Shown here one piece after another: positions 1-9,364 of a stretch of DNA of 64,000 nucleotides (position 1 is the first letter of the stretch; every line of letters begins with the position of its first letter). This DNA is from Symsagittifera roscoffensis. Its lineage: Eukaryota > Xenacoelomorpha > Acoela > Convolutidae. The stretch spans positions 51,616,028 to 51,680,027 of the forward strand of contig NC_087062.1 in assembly GCF_963678635.1 (NCBI RefSeq). The letters run 5' to 3'. Position numbers and translations under genes: made by a program. The notes below the pieces were generated by a model, which did not search any database, was not told the origin of the DNA, and saw only the letters and a program-made list of their open reading frames with translations.

Positions 1-1
1 A

Positions 2-768
2 ACCCAAAGAAAAAATTTGGACAATACCATTTCTTTTAGAAAGTCCAAGAAGCAAAGAATTTCAACCACCAGATCTTGAAATTGATTTTTTAATTGATTC
101 AGGAGCAGAATCAAATATAATGGAATGAAATAAAAACCTTACACCCAAAGCTAACACCTCTTGAAACCTCCAGCAAACTAGCAACAGCACAAGGATCAAC
201 ATTAATAAACTACGGAAAAATTCAATTATTTCTTCTCCCCACAAGAACAATGGAGCAAAACAAAATTTTAACCAAACCATTTAAACAAATATTCCATATC
301 ACTGATATTAAACACAATATCATTGGAATACCATTTATCTCTAAATATATACCAACAATCAACATCTTGAATAGTAAAATATTAATCAAAGATAAATATA
401 CAAAAACAAAAGACACATCCCTAACATTTTTTCAAAGATTAAATAAACAACCACCATTCTTTTCAAAAATCTATCCAATATATAACCAACAAAGAAAACA
501 CTTGAAACCACTATCAGGAAACATATACAATTTTTCAATAAAGCAAGTTCACCAATATGATAAAAAACAAAACAAACAAAAATTTTATATGTCAGATTTT
601 GAATTCAAACCTATTCATAAATTTTTCAAAATCACAATCTCATCAATAAAATATTTGAAAAACTCGAATTCAGATATTATTTCCTTACATGTATACAACA
701 ATACACCTTACCAAGTAACATTACCTTTAGGACTTTTAGGCTATTGCGAAACCAACGCTACAATATAA
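2..768 (+). pseudogene. pro: Retroelement protease and protease-RT linker (element 1, broken)
   Basis: An aspartic protease active-site motif DSGA is encoded at 96-107, followed by sequence homologous to the protease region of element 2 (45790-46200). Relative to element 2 a few codons after DSGA are lost near 115-125 and the reading frame shifts. The shifted frame then runs open through 250-765 and ends at TAA 766-768. That stop lies in the same frame as the RT ORF beginning at 973, and element 2 has a serine codon at the aligned place. Protease, linker and RT were therefore one continuous Pol frame, and this copy carries one frameshift and one nonsense change. In the family the protease cleaves Gag and Pol. 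The ATG at 250 is internal, not a true start. Confidence 0.75.
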
Positions 769-972
769 CCAATACACGAAAAAGCATATCGTGTAAATAA
801 TATACTCCAATTACTAGATATTTGCCAATCCACAATTCTTAATGAAGAATTATCTATAAATAGTATAATAAGTAACGAAAACAGAAATACGGATTATTTC
901 ACAAAAACCCCATATTTCAAACCTACATTCAACATAAGTAACTACACAGAGAGTCAACAGAAATTTTTAACA

Positions 973-3900
973 ATGTTTAATTTCCAACATTCACAAATAA
1001 CACAAGACGAATTTGAAAAACTAGCAATTAAATATTCATCAGTCTATGCAACATCCAAATTTGATGTTGGCAAAATCAGCTCATCACTACATCTCCCATT
1101 AAAACCAGACGCAGTTTTCAAAAAACAAAGAGCAAGTAAAGTACCAATTCACTTACACGATAAAGTGAACAGATTACTCGACTTTTTAGAACAATACAAC
1201 ATTATATCACCAGTAAACAAAGAGGAACAACCAAAAGGCAACACATTTATCAACCCTGTTATCATTCTAGCCAAAGGAGAATCATTAAAAATTGTTCTCG
1301 ATGCTAGATACCTCAACTCACTAATAGATGAATCAAAGTGTAATTGGCCCATTGAACCAATACAAGTTATTTTAACAAAAATAAACGGAAAATACTTTAC
1401 CACCGCCGATATGAATAGTGCATATAATCAAATGCCATTAGATGAACAATCACGACGCTTAACACAATGTGTTATTGGAAACCAACAATACGAATTCAAC
1501 CGCTTATTCTATGGAATATCCATAGGACCAGCAGCATTTTCAGCTTTTATGAGCAAAATTTTTCGACCACTAATACTCAAGAAAAATGCAATCACCTATT
1601 TAGACGATGTTTTTATGCATTCACAGACAAAAGAGGAAATGTTCAATGTTTTAGAACAATATCACCAAATACTTCAGAACGAAAATCTGAAGGCCGCCCC
1701 CGATAAATCACACTTCTTTTTGACAAAAGTTAAATTCTTAGGACATAATATAGAAAGAAAAACAATCACTCCATTGAAATCACGTATAGACGCTATTCAA
1801 AAACTCCAACCACCAACAAATAAAAAGAAAATCCAAGAATTCCTTGGAATGTTAAACTTTTTAAGCAAATATGTTTATAAAATGCAATTATATCTACGAC
1901 CATTCTATAACATACTTAGACAACAAAATAATTTTGAATGGAATACAGAACATCAAGCACGATTTGAAGAAATTAAAAAACTTCTAACTGAACAAATTTC
2001 AAACACAATTCCAGATTCAAATCAACCATTTTATGCAATGTGCGATGCTTCGAACTTTGGCATCGGCGCAGCATTATTACAATCACATAATAGTACAAAT
2101 AAAATGAACCTCATATCAGCAAATTCTCGATTATTCACTCAAGCAGAGCTACGACTCTCAACTCTAATGAGAGAATGTACAGCCATAATATATACACTAA
2201 CAGAATATGAATTTCTGATACTTGGATCAAAACATCCCACAGTTCTATTCACAGACCATAAACCAATCATCTTTCTTTTTACACAAAAGTCTAATCCAAA
2301 CCACCAAGTTTATAGATTTCAACTCATTTTAATGAAATTCCCAAACTTACATATAGTTTGGACCGCAGGAAAAAATCTTGCATTACCAGACACCTTAAGT
2401 CGAAATACGCCACCTGAATTACTTACACGTAAAACCACAGTCGAAATACCCAAAAACATAAATTTCTACCTTGCAGAAAATGAAACATCACCCCGATTGG
2501 AATGCAAATATGCAGTAAAAACTGACGTTGAACAATCACAAATAAATAATTTACAACATTTCCCACTTTATTTAGATTGTCAAAATAATCACTATGAAGT
2601 TGATCTACTTGGAACATCAACTTTTAAACCAATCCCATATTCACAATGGATAAAAAATAACACCCAACAAAAAAGAATAAAACAACACCCGCTTAAAAAA
2701 GACAATTTTTCACTAATTGAAAAAGAAAATTTAACTGATAAAATAAACTTATCAGGACCACAAACAAACGATTCAAAATACACAATAAATCAAGTTTTTG
2801 ACCTCCATGACCCACTTGACACAATACCCTTATCTAAATTAGAAATTGAAAACATTTTTCTCCCCCCAACAGAAACAATTACAATTTCAACACTGAAACA
2901 ATATCAAAACCTTGACCCAGTAATTCGACAACTGAAATCATGGCACAAATATAAAACTAAACCTATCAAAGCAGATTCAACTATTCTAGGAAACAAAACA
3001 CTCCTCCGATATTTTCAAAAATTCAATAATACAACAATTAACGAAAACACAGACCTTCTAGAATACAAACTAAATGAATCTACAGTTCCCTGTCTCCCTT
3101 TAAGTATGATTCTTATAGCTTTTAATATTTCACATACACAAAATATTAAAGGACACTCTGGATCAGAAAAAACATATTCAAATTTTGTACAAAACTTTTA
3201 TTTCCCAAATGCACCAATTTGGATAAAAGTACTATGCAATGACTGTATAGTATGTCAACTAAATAAACCTTACCCAAATCAAAAACAAATAGCACAAAAA
3301 CAAGATTTTAAAGGACAAAGTTTGTACTTTAATCATCGTATCTCATTTGATACCAAAGGACCGATTTCACCCTCATCCGAAGGAAACTCCTACATTATGG
3401 TAATTGTTGACGCATTTACACATTATGTAGCACTTAACCCAGTACCACATTGTAACGCTTATTACGCTTACACAACACTCTATGAACACTGGATAGCAAA
3501 ATTCGGACTACCAGAAATTTTAGTTACAGACAACGGTACAGAATTCATAAATACTGAAATCATCACACTATGTCATTTACATAACATTAAACACAAACCA
3601 CGTACATCTCACGCACCTTGGACAAACGGCTTAGTCGAAGGTATGAACCGTTCATTACAAGAATATCTCAGATGTATCATCAATGGAAATGATACAAGAT
3701 ATACCGAATGGTCAGCAGATGTAAAACTATTTCCCTTAGCATATAATTCACAAATCACGACAACGTTAGGAATGTCACCATATGAAATGGTTTTTAACCA
3801 AAAGCCACGCAAACCAATAATGTTTACAGCAAACTCTCATAAAAACGCACAAGGTTATTGTCAACCAAATAAAGACTCAATTTGTTATAACCTACCATTA

Positions 3901-4629
3901 CATACACACGATGAAGATCATTTTCATCACCCACAAATTCTTAAATTAGCCTCCGGTACACACACCGAATGGATTTTAAACAGAGATAAAAAACACAATG
4001 AAATTTACCAAAAGGTAACAAAAAAGTTGTTACAAAGGCAAAATATTAATGAACAAATAAATTCACGCTTTACACCAGCCTCCGATTTAAAAATTGGAAC
4101 ATTTGTTTTAATACCCAATTTTAATACTCAAAAAAGAATTTCAAAAAAGTTACAACCCCTTCGTAAAGGACCATACCAAATAATTGCAAAACCCACTGAT
4201 GTCACATATAAAATCACCGACTCAGATAAAAAAGAAATCGTTCAACACCGAAATAACCTATTACCTTATTATCCAAAAGAATACGCACTCCGCGAACTAA
4301 CTCAATTATATTCTTTTACAGGTTTAAAAGTTATTCAAAATGACCCACATACGGACAACATAACAAAGGAACAAAATGATATTCACCTCGGAAATCAAAA
4401 TACAAAATCAAACACCACAAAAAACAATACAAAAAATCTCGATCAAAATACATCTCAAAAAGAAAGAAAAAATAGAAAAATGACAGAACAAATAATACCC
4501 CAAGAACAAATCGACAAATCAGAACATAGAGAGTCTTCACGACTTAGAATTCAACCACGTAAAAATTATAAAGTATTCATCCCACAATCTAAAATATTAA
4601 AGAAAGTTGAATTTCAAAAACAACCTTAA
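973..4629 (+). CDS. pol: Pol polyprotein: reverse transcriptase, RNase H, integrase (element 1)
   Basis: A 1218-codon frame. Numbering from the first Met, RT has the catalytic Asp at 146 (TTADM) and Y209-L-D-D212. RNase H has D358 (CDAS), E401, D428 (FTDHK) and D473. Integrase has the zinc site H721, H728, C758, C761 and the catalytic triad D793, D853, E889, with exactly 35 residues between the last two. A GPY-type module follows, ending in the LLPYYP region near 4260, typical of Ty3/gypsy integrases. The last ~110 residues are charged and low-complexity. All catalytic residues I looked for are present, so these domains could be functional. The annotated ATG is not the native start: the frame is a continuation of protease upstream of TAA 766-768. 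A few codons around 1020-1030 are missing compared with element 2 (AELLLKFPT region). It lacks an obvious chromodomain. Confidence 0.93.
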   Translation: MFNFQHSQITQDEFEKLAIKYSSVYATSKFDVGKISSSLHLPLKPDAVFKKQRASKVPIHLHDKVNRLLDFLEQYNIISPVNKEEQPKGNTFINPVIILAKGESLKIVLDARYLNSLIDESKCNWPIEPIQVILTKINGKYFTTADMNSAYNQMPLDEQSRRLTQCVIGNQQYEFNRLFYGISIGPAAFSAFMSKIFRPLILKKNAITYLDDVFMHSQTKEEMFNVLEQYHQILQNENLKAAPDKSHFFLTKVKFLGHNIERKTITPLKSRIDAIQKLQPPTNKKKIQEFLGMLNFLSKYVYKMQLYLRPFYNILRQQNNFEWNTEHQARFEEIKKLLTEQISNTIPDSNQPFYAMCDASNFGIGAALLQSHNSTNKMNLISANSRLFTQAELRLSTLMRECTAIIYTLTEYEFLILGSKHPTVLFTDHKPIIFLFTQKSNPNHQVYRFQLILMKFPNLHIVWTAGKNLALPDTLSRNTPPELLTRKTTVEIPKNINFYLAENETSPRLECKYAVKTDVEQSQINNLQHFPLYLDCQNNHYEVDLLGTSTFKPIPYSQWIKNNTQQKRIKQHPLKKDNFSLIEKENLTDKINLSGPQTNDSKYTINQVFDLHDPLDTIPLSKLEIENIFLPPTETITISTLKQYQNLDPVIRQLKSWHKYKTKPIKADSTILGNKTLLRYFQKFNNTTINENTDLLEYKLNESTVPCLPLSMILIAFNISHTQNIKGHSGSEKTYSNFVQNFYFPNAPIWIKVLCNDCIVCQLNKPYPNQKQIAQKQDFKGQSLYFNHRISFDTKGPISPSSEGNSYIMVIVDAFTHYVALNPVPHCNAYYAYTTLYEHWIAKFGLPEILVTDNGTEFINTEIITLCHLHNIKHKPRTSHAPWTNGLVEGMNRSLQEYLRCIINGNDTRYTEWSADVKLFPLAYNSQITTTLGMSPYEMVFNQKPRKPIMFTANSHKNAQGYCQPNKDSICYNLPLHTHDEDHFHHPQILKLASGTHTEWILNRDKKHNEIYQKVTKKLLQRQNINEQINSRFTPASDLKIGTFVLIPNFNTQKRISKKLQPLRKGPYQIIAKPTDVTYKITDSDKKEIVQHRNNLLPYYPKEYALRELTQLYSFTGLKVIQNDPHTDNITKEQNDIHLGNQNTKSNTTKNNTKNLDQNTSQKERKNRKMTEQIIPQEQIDKSEHRESSRLRIQPRKNYKVFIPQSKILKKVEFQKQP

Positions 4630-5449
4630 TTCTACATTTAATAATCTTTGCACCTCTGAAACATTTTACACTTTCAATTTTCAAGATAACATGCTGACAA
4701 ACACGCAGCGATTCTAGTTCAAAATTAGCCAATAGGATTCATCCAATCCGTCACCTTCTATAACTTTAACACAAACCAACTAGACGAAAAATATTAAACT
4801 CCAGGCATATCTATAACTATAACTCTACGACCTCCAGGTCAAAAATAAGCAAACCACTCCAACTTGACAACTAAAATAAATATCACCATAATATCATAAC
4901 CCTCCCTTATCTAATAAACCAAAGATCAACAATATTTCCCCAACTCAGACCTGAAATATCCCCCAAACAAATATGTTAAATTAGCCTAAAGTAAAAGAAC
5001 GACCATTTTATTTAGCCTAAAGTATAAAAATCTCAAAAATACCCCAGATCATTTGACAAATGAAAATAAAGACAAAGAAGACCTCCCGATCACCATAAAA
5101 ATTGCCCCCAACAATTTTTTACAAAACTCAACCCACTTGTCAAAAAACTAATAAATAATCCGACCACACTTGAAAATTGCCCCAAACAACAAAAAATATT
5201 CGATCACGAAGCCATTTCTTAAATGCTCTTCTATCAAACAGTCACTAAAATTATCACAAACCTCAAACAATTTTTTACGATACTTGAAACTTTCATAATA
5301 TTTCTTTTTGATATCCTTGAATCTTTTCTAATACTCTTAATCATTTTTTATAATATTTTTTAAAATTTCTACACTATATTCGAACTATTTCTCCAACTTT
5401 CAAAAACCCTTGATTATATCCACAGGTACGATTTATAAAACTTGTCTAA
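4630..5449 (+). other. Non-coding spacer between pol and the small membrane ORF (element 1)
   Basis: No convincing coding frame. The block at about 4801-4848, around GGCATATCTATAACTATAAC and a following CCTCCAGGTCAAAA, is nearly unchanged in element 2 (about 53702-53750) although the flanks are diverged, so it may be a cis-acting RNA signal or splice-related site. Element 1 has about 320 bp here that element 2 lacks (500 versus 820 bp), including two copies of TTAGCCTAAAGTA at 4981-5030. The last 30 bases lead into a candidate 3' splice site. Confidence 0.5.
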
Positions 5450-5469
5450 ATGATACGAACTATTTTCAG
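5441..5469 (+). promoter_or_regulatory. Candidate 3' splice site for subgenomic mRNAs (element 1)
   Basis: A stretch ending GATACGAACTATTTTCAG (AG at 5468-5469) is conserved base for base with element 2 (AG at 54042-54043), while the sequence upstream of it is poorly conserved. It has a pyrimidine-rich end and a plausible branch sequence (TCTAA) about 20 bases upstream. Downstream genes of env-bearing retroelements are usually expressed from spliced RNA, so this is a reasonable acceptor for the small ORF, ORF X and env. Inferred only; no transcript evidence. Confidence 0.45.
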
Positions 5470-5626
5470 TAGAACTGATATTTTTCTACTATTTGTAATT
5501 TTCATAACATTTCTATCATCCCTCATTTTGACCATATGCAAATGTATAAAGAAAGCAATCATCACATTCGCTCTAGCAACAATCCTCCTAATTCTTTTCT
5601 TAGAAGAATACTATAATAAACATTAA
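5450..5626 (+). CDS. Small membrane protein ORF, two hydrophobic segments (element 1)
   Basis: A 58-codon frame between pol and env. It encodes two hydrophobic stretches, residues about 11-29 and 36-51, separated by a short basic Cys-containing turn (CKCIKK), then an acidic-aromatic end (EEYYNKH). Element 2 (54024-54194) keeps the same protein with mostly conservative replacements, including the whole CKCIKKA and FALATILLILF stretches, so it is under some constraint or was until recently. The ATG of element 1 is TTG in element 2, and the conserved splice acceptor lies at codons 6-7, so the frame may be the start of a spliced exon and not an ATG-initiated gene. The size and layout resemble viroporin-like accessory proteins, but no homology is claimed. 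Its frame differs from ORF X downstream. Confidence 0.55.
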   Translation: MIRTIFSRTDIFLLFVIFITFLSSLILTICKCIKKAIITFALATILLILFLEEYYNKH

Positions 5627-5646
5627 CTTTTTCACTAAAAGAATAG

Positions 5647-6780
5647 ACCAAAAAGCTATCAAAAATTGCTACCCAAAAGTCACAAAGTCAGTCTTCACCG
5701 ACATCATCCCAAGATAACCCAACAACACCTTCAACTACCCATAATCCTCAAACATCTACACGAATTTCCTTTCAAGATAACCCATACACTTTTGAAGAAC
5801 GACACGCTCGTTTATCAGAACCACTAGAACCAGTTCAACGACAAGCACCTCTAAGCGAACCAACATATAACTTATACCCAACACTACCACAAGAATTAAG
5901 TAGAATAAGAAATCCTAGTCAAAACCAAAATACAGTCGAAATAAATAGACAAATTATACATCCTCGACGAAACAGAAATTTTCAAACTCCCCGAGTTCAT
6001 TTTGACATACCTCAATCCCCATCACAAAACACTCCAGAAAACCCCATTGGTACATTACCAGAAACCCCTACGCTTCTTTCACAACGTAGCACCTCAAGCC
6101 TACCATCAGATTACTTACGTTCAACACCAACATCTGAACAAATACGTGAAAATCCCTTTAACCCCCCAAACCAGGCATCACGACTACCATATTGGACAAC
6201 ACATTCATTTACACAAGGTGAATTAAATTTAGTCAATGATCCAATAGATATTTCTACGGATACAACAACATCCTCATCACTACCAGAAACATTATCACTA
6301 CCATCAACACCATCAATAAGCCAGATTTCACCACCACCTTTTAACTTAAATTTTCCAAATAATCTCGACGCCAGATATCGAGAACAATCATCAACAAATA
6401 TCCCTTTAAGACTAGATTGGAATACATTTACAGCCCCTCCACCATTATTTGGACAACATCTAGAAAGTAATCGCCTTGACAACTGGGCACTTAATAGATT
6501 ACAATACCGACAAGACATTCACGACGATATCCGTGATCACAATATCCAAATACTCCAACAAAACAGTTTACAATTAAAGTTTGAAATCACAGTTAAATTA
6601 AACAACATTACTCAACATCCCTACCCATTAAACCCACCAAACATAACAGCCCAATCACTACCACCACCATTTATAACCACTGAAGTAATATATAAATACG
6701 ACAGATATACCAAAAAGACAATTGGTTACATCACATTTTATAACCCATACTCAGGATTATCATACACATGTATATTCTAA
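5647..6780 (+). CDS. ORF X: 377-codon open frame without an ATG, upstream of env (element 1)
   Basis: Open from the codon after TAG 5644-5646 to TAA 6778-6780 with no ATG in frame that I could find, so ATG-based ORF calling misses it. The first ~270 codons are rich in Pro, Ser, Thr, Gln and Asn and look disordered. The last ~110 codons look folded, with alternating hydrophobics and a C-terminus of GLSYTCIF. The frame is recognisable in element 2 (about 54230-55336), including the ISFQDNPYTFEERHARL segment, but carries stops there. Its end overlaps the env ATG by 13 nt in both elements. Its frame relative to the small membrane ORF is the same in both copies, so it is probably translated separately, by splicing to an upstream start or from a non-AUG codon. 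I do not recognise the protein. A Gag or Env leader function is possible but unproven. Confidence 0.6.
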   Translation, partial: TKKLSKIATQKSQSQSSPTSSQDNPTTPSTTHNPQTSTRISFQDNPYTFEERHARLSEPLEPVQRQAPLSEPTYNLYPTLPQELSRIRNPSQNQNTVEINRQIIHPRRNRNFQTPRVHFDIPQSPSQNTPENPIGTLPETPTLLSQRSTSSLPSDYLRSTPTSEQIRENPFNPPNQASRLPYWTTHSFTQGELNLVNDPIDISTDTTTSSSLPETLSLPSTPSISQISPPPFNLNFPNNLDARYREQSSTNIPLRLDWNTFTAPPPLFGQHLESNRLDNWALNRLQYRQDIHDDIRDHNIQILQQNSLQLKFEITVKLNNITQHPYPLNPPNITAQSLPPPFITTEVIYKYDRYTKKTIGYITFYNPYSGLSYTCIF

Positions 6781-8759
6781 AATTATTAACTTTTCTCCAA
6801 CTCCTTTTTCTAGTAATCTCAAATCAGAACATAAACCCTTCTCCCCGCACAGGACCCCAAGATTTATTAGTAACACATTACGATTGTGAAGAAAACGAAC
6901 AAAAAACACTACACAAGTATGCAATAAATCAAGTATCACAGTGCGAAACAGAACCCCAAGCCATAGAAACTACAAATGTAATAGCAACACTTTATTCAAA
7001 AGCCCGAGCAACTACAGTTATAGGATATAAATTCACAGCAACATTTTCTGAAAAGAAAGTACATTGTTCACAAGTCTCAAACGGAAATAAAAACCGACTT
7101 GACCATGAATCATTCTACCAGAGTAATATAGAACGACTTTTACATCTCAATCCCGAAGATTGTAAAAACGAGTTACTCCGACTAAACATCACAAAAAATA
7201 AAAACACAGATCGAAATTTAGTATATTTCCAAGTTTTTTCAGATTCTGTACATCAAGCAGAACTTGAAAGATATCAAGGACATACAAAATTAGATGAAAA
7301 ATACCCATACAACGGCGCACACGGACGATTAACCTATGACATGCACGATAAACACTGGATACCACACATTGGTATAAATGACCCATCAAACTGCAAAGCA
7401 GACACAAAAAATAAAGGATACCAAGAAATAATGTTTTTCGATTGGAAAATACAACTCGAAAAAATACAACTCACACGAGATTTATCAGACAACACAATGA
7501 TTTATCAAGGAATTAGATTACCTTGTAAAAACGACCAAGGTTATTGCGACCCTACAACCAGAACACAAGCAACAATTGTTTGGTTCCCCGAAGACACATG
7601 TACAACATTTCAAGTAGCAAAAATACACGCTCGTATGATAAAATTTCACGAAAAATATTTTATACAATCAATACCATATGAACAAGTAAATCCATTACGA
7701 AAAATAAGTTCTAATTTTCGAAACATTCATAATATAGAAAATAAATTAACACGTTTTCAAATATATCAAGAAAAGGAACTTGCATGTAAATACAGAAACC
7801 CACTTCACAAAACACAATACTCTGAAATATTAGTTGAATACGAAAATGGATTCGACATGACCACTGGAAAAATAAAAGTCGACCCATACGCCACAAGTCA
7901 TCCCCTAAACGAAGGAACATCATATATACCAGTTAATTTTCAAAAGAATACAGGTCAACCTGGTGGACATTTAAAGCCCCAAGACGATCAAAGCACACGT
8001 TTACAAGAACTATCACTAATGAATAGTACATATTTTGGTAATATCCACTATGATATTCACTTAGATATGAAACTAGACTACACGATTAGCCGAATTTTTC
8101 AAGAAATGTCACTCTCCGAATTAGAAACATTACACCAACTATGCGAATTAGAAAGAACACAAATATTACAATCACTTGCACTAGCAGTATTAAAAATACC
8201 CTACGCAGGATATTTACTATCAGGAAATAGATCAAATTTTTTAGACTATGAAGGAAACATCTTATGGTTTTATACTTGTACTAAAAAAGTATCACCACTA
8301 TACGTTTTTGAAGATAAACGATGCTATAAAAGAATCCCTATCTTTTATAAGAATAAAGTACATTTCGTTGACACACTTTCACGAAGAACCTATTTCTGGG
8401 ATACCGCAGTTCCATGTGGATCAGAAAATAGCCACAACGTAGTACAACTAAACCCTGATGAAGATAAATATTACCTTCTCACCCCATATCCCACATTAAT
8501 GCAATCACTCAAAAAATTTTCACCAGAAAGCATTCGCGCTATCGCTCGAAACCCAAATATAGACTTACAATCAATAGGAATAGACTCAAAATCAGATATT
8601 CAACATCACATTAGAACACAACAATTCCAGGAATTATTAACACAAATGGACACAATACAAAGACAATCAATTGACCAAAACTTACGCAAACTTGCCGAAA
8701 CCGCAGGATTTGCAGACATCTATACGCAAGACTATAGCGGATATTTTATGGGACATTAA
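6768..8759 (+). CDS. env: Env-like glycoprotein, main ectodomain (element 1, truncated by frameshift)
   Basis: A 663-codon frame. Residues 1-18 form a hydrophobic signal peptide. The ectodomain is Cys-rich, with pairs such as LPCKNDQGYC and late single-spaced cysteines (YTCTKK, KRCYK, VPCGSE), potential N-glycosylation sites (NIT, NST, NRS) and a helical segment near residues 455-475. The spacing of cysteines and order of motifs recall the class III-like glycoproteins of chuviruses and related negative-strand RNA viruses rather than baculovirus F-type env; this is pattern recognition, not a search. Compared with the copy at 61377-63037, one extra base near 8745-8752 shifts the frame, so this ORF stops at 8757-8759 before the membrane anchor. 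The start ATG overlaps the end of ORF X. Expected role: cell-surface attachment and membrane fusion. Confidence 0.75.
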   Translation: MYILKLLTFLQLLFLVISNQNINPSPRTGPQDLLVTHYDCEENEQKTLHKYAINQVSQCETEPQAIETTNVIATLYSKARATTVIGYKFTATFSEKKVHCSQVSNGNKNRLDHESFYQSNIERLLHLNPEDCKNELLRLNITKNKNTDRNLVYFQVFSDSVHQAELERYQGHTKLDEKYPYNGAHGRLTYDMHDKHWIPHIGINDPSNCKADTKNKGYQEIMFFDWKIQLEKIQLTRDLSDNTMIYQGIRLPCKNDQGYCDPTTRTQATIVWFPEDTCTTFQVAKIHARMIKFHEKYFIQSIPYEQVNPLRKISSNFRNIHNIENKLTRFQIYQEKELACKYRNPLHKTQYSEILVEYENGFDMTTGKIKVDPYATSHPLNEGTSYIPVNFQKNTGQPGGHLKPQDDQSTRLQELSLMNSTYFGNIHYDIHLDMKLDYTISRIFQEMSLSELETLHQLCELERTQILQSLALAVLKIPYAGYLLSGNRSNFLDYEGNILWFYTCTKKVSPLYVFEDKRCYKRIPIFYKNKVHFVDTLSRRTYFWDTAVPCGSENSHNVVQLNPDEDKYYLLTPYPTLMQSLKKFSPESIRAIARNPNIDLQSIGIDSKSDIQHHIRTQQFQELLTQMDTIQRQSIDQNLRKLAETAGFADIYTQDYSGYFMGH

Positions 8760-9364
8760 AGATTATATATATCTAAACGGTGAAAAATACCGTCCCCAAG
8801 ATATATCACCTATCAATATTTTTAGCTTTGTTACACTTAAGAATGAAATTCTTGATTTTCTAGGATGGCCCTACTACATCTTAGAAAAACTGACTATTTT
8901 ATACGCAATGTTTAACTTTATTGGATTTCTTTTTTCACTCTTAAAAGGAATCTATAACACATGTGCTATACACACACAAGTCAATAGACAAGCAAGTGTA
9001 GCACGCATACTATTTGCAGGATTTTTTGGAATATTTTCTACATCTATAAACAAAATTCTTTTAGACGCACAAATAAAAGAATATAACACAAAAATACGAC
9101 GAAGAACATAACAATGCAGACACAACACCAACAGCACCACAGTTACCACCCCTACCACATAACCATCCATTATCCCTAGTCCCACGTAATTTTCGAAATT
9201 TAGCCATAACACATAATAATTTTAGACCAACCATATCACAAAGTCCCATCCAACATATAATGCCACACCACTCACAAGATGAAAATACTTATGAACAAAT
9301 TATAGAACAACCCCATACCACCGCTTTTCAGTCTCAAAATAATAATTTTTTTAGCCCACGATGA
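8750..9364 (+). pseudogene. env: Env membrane-anchor and cytoplasmic tail, out of frame with the ectodomain (element 1)
   Basis: The frame open from 8671 to 9111 continues the env homology after the shift near 8750: YLNGEKYRPQDISPINIF, then a hydrophobic stretch around YAMFNFIGFLFSLL (8905-8945) and a second around ILFAGFFGIFS (9008-9045), probably the anchor region. Near 9097 the homology passes to a third frame, which runs through a Pro/His/Asn-rich tail (YEQIIEQPHTT) to TGA 9362-9364. The copies in elements 2 and 3 have the same tail. Two one-base shifts therefore separate ectodomain, anchor and tail here. The ancestral env would have been about 865 codons, its stop overlapping the ATG of the next ORF as ATGA. 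Confidence 0.65.

Noticed and set aside
6002-6518. Frames at 6002-6226 (plus) and 6111-6518 (minus)
   Set aside because: Both lie inside the longer ORF X frame and are shadows of it.
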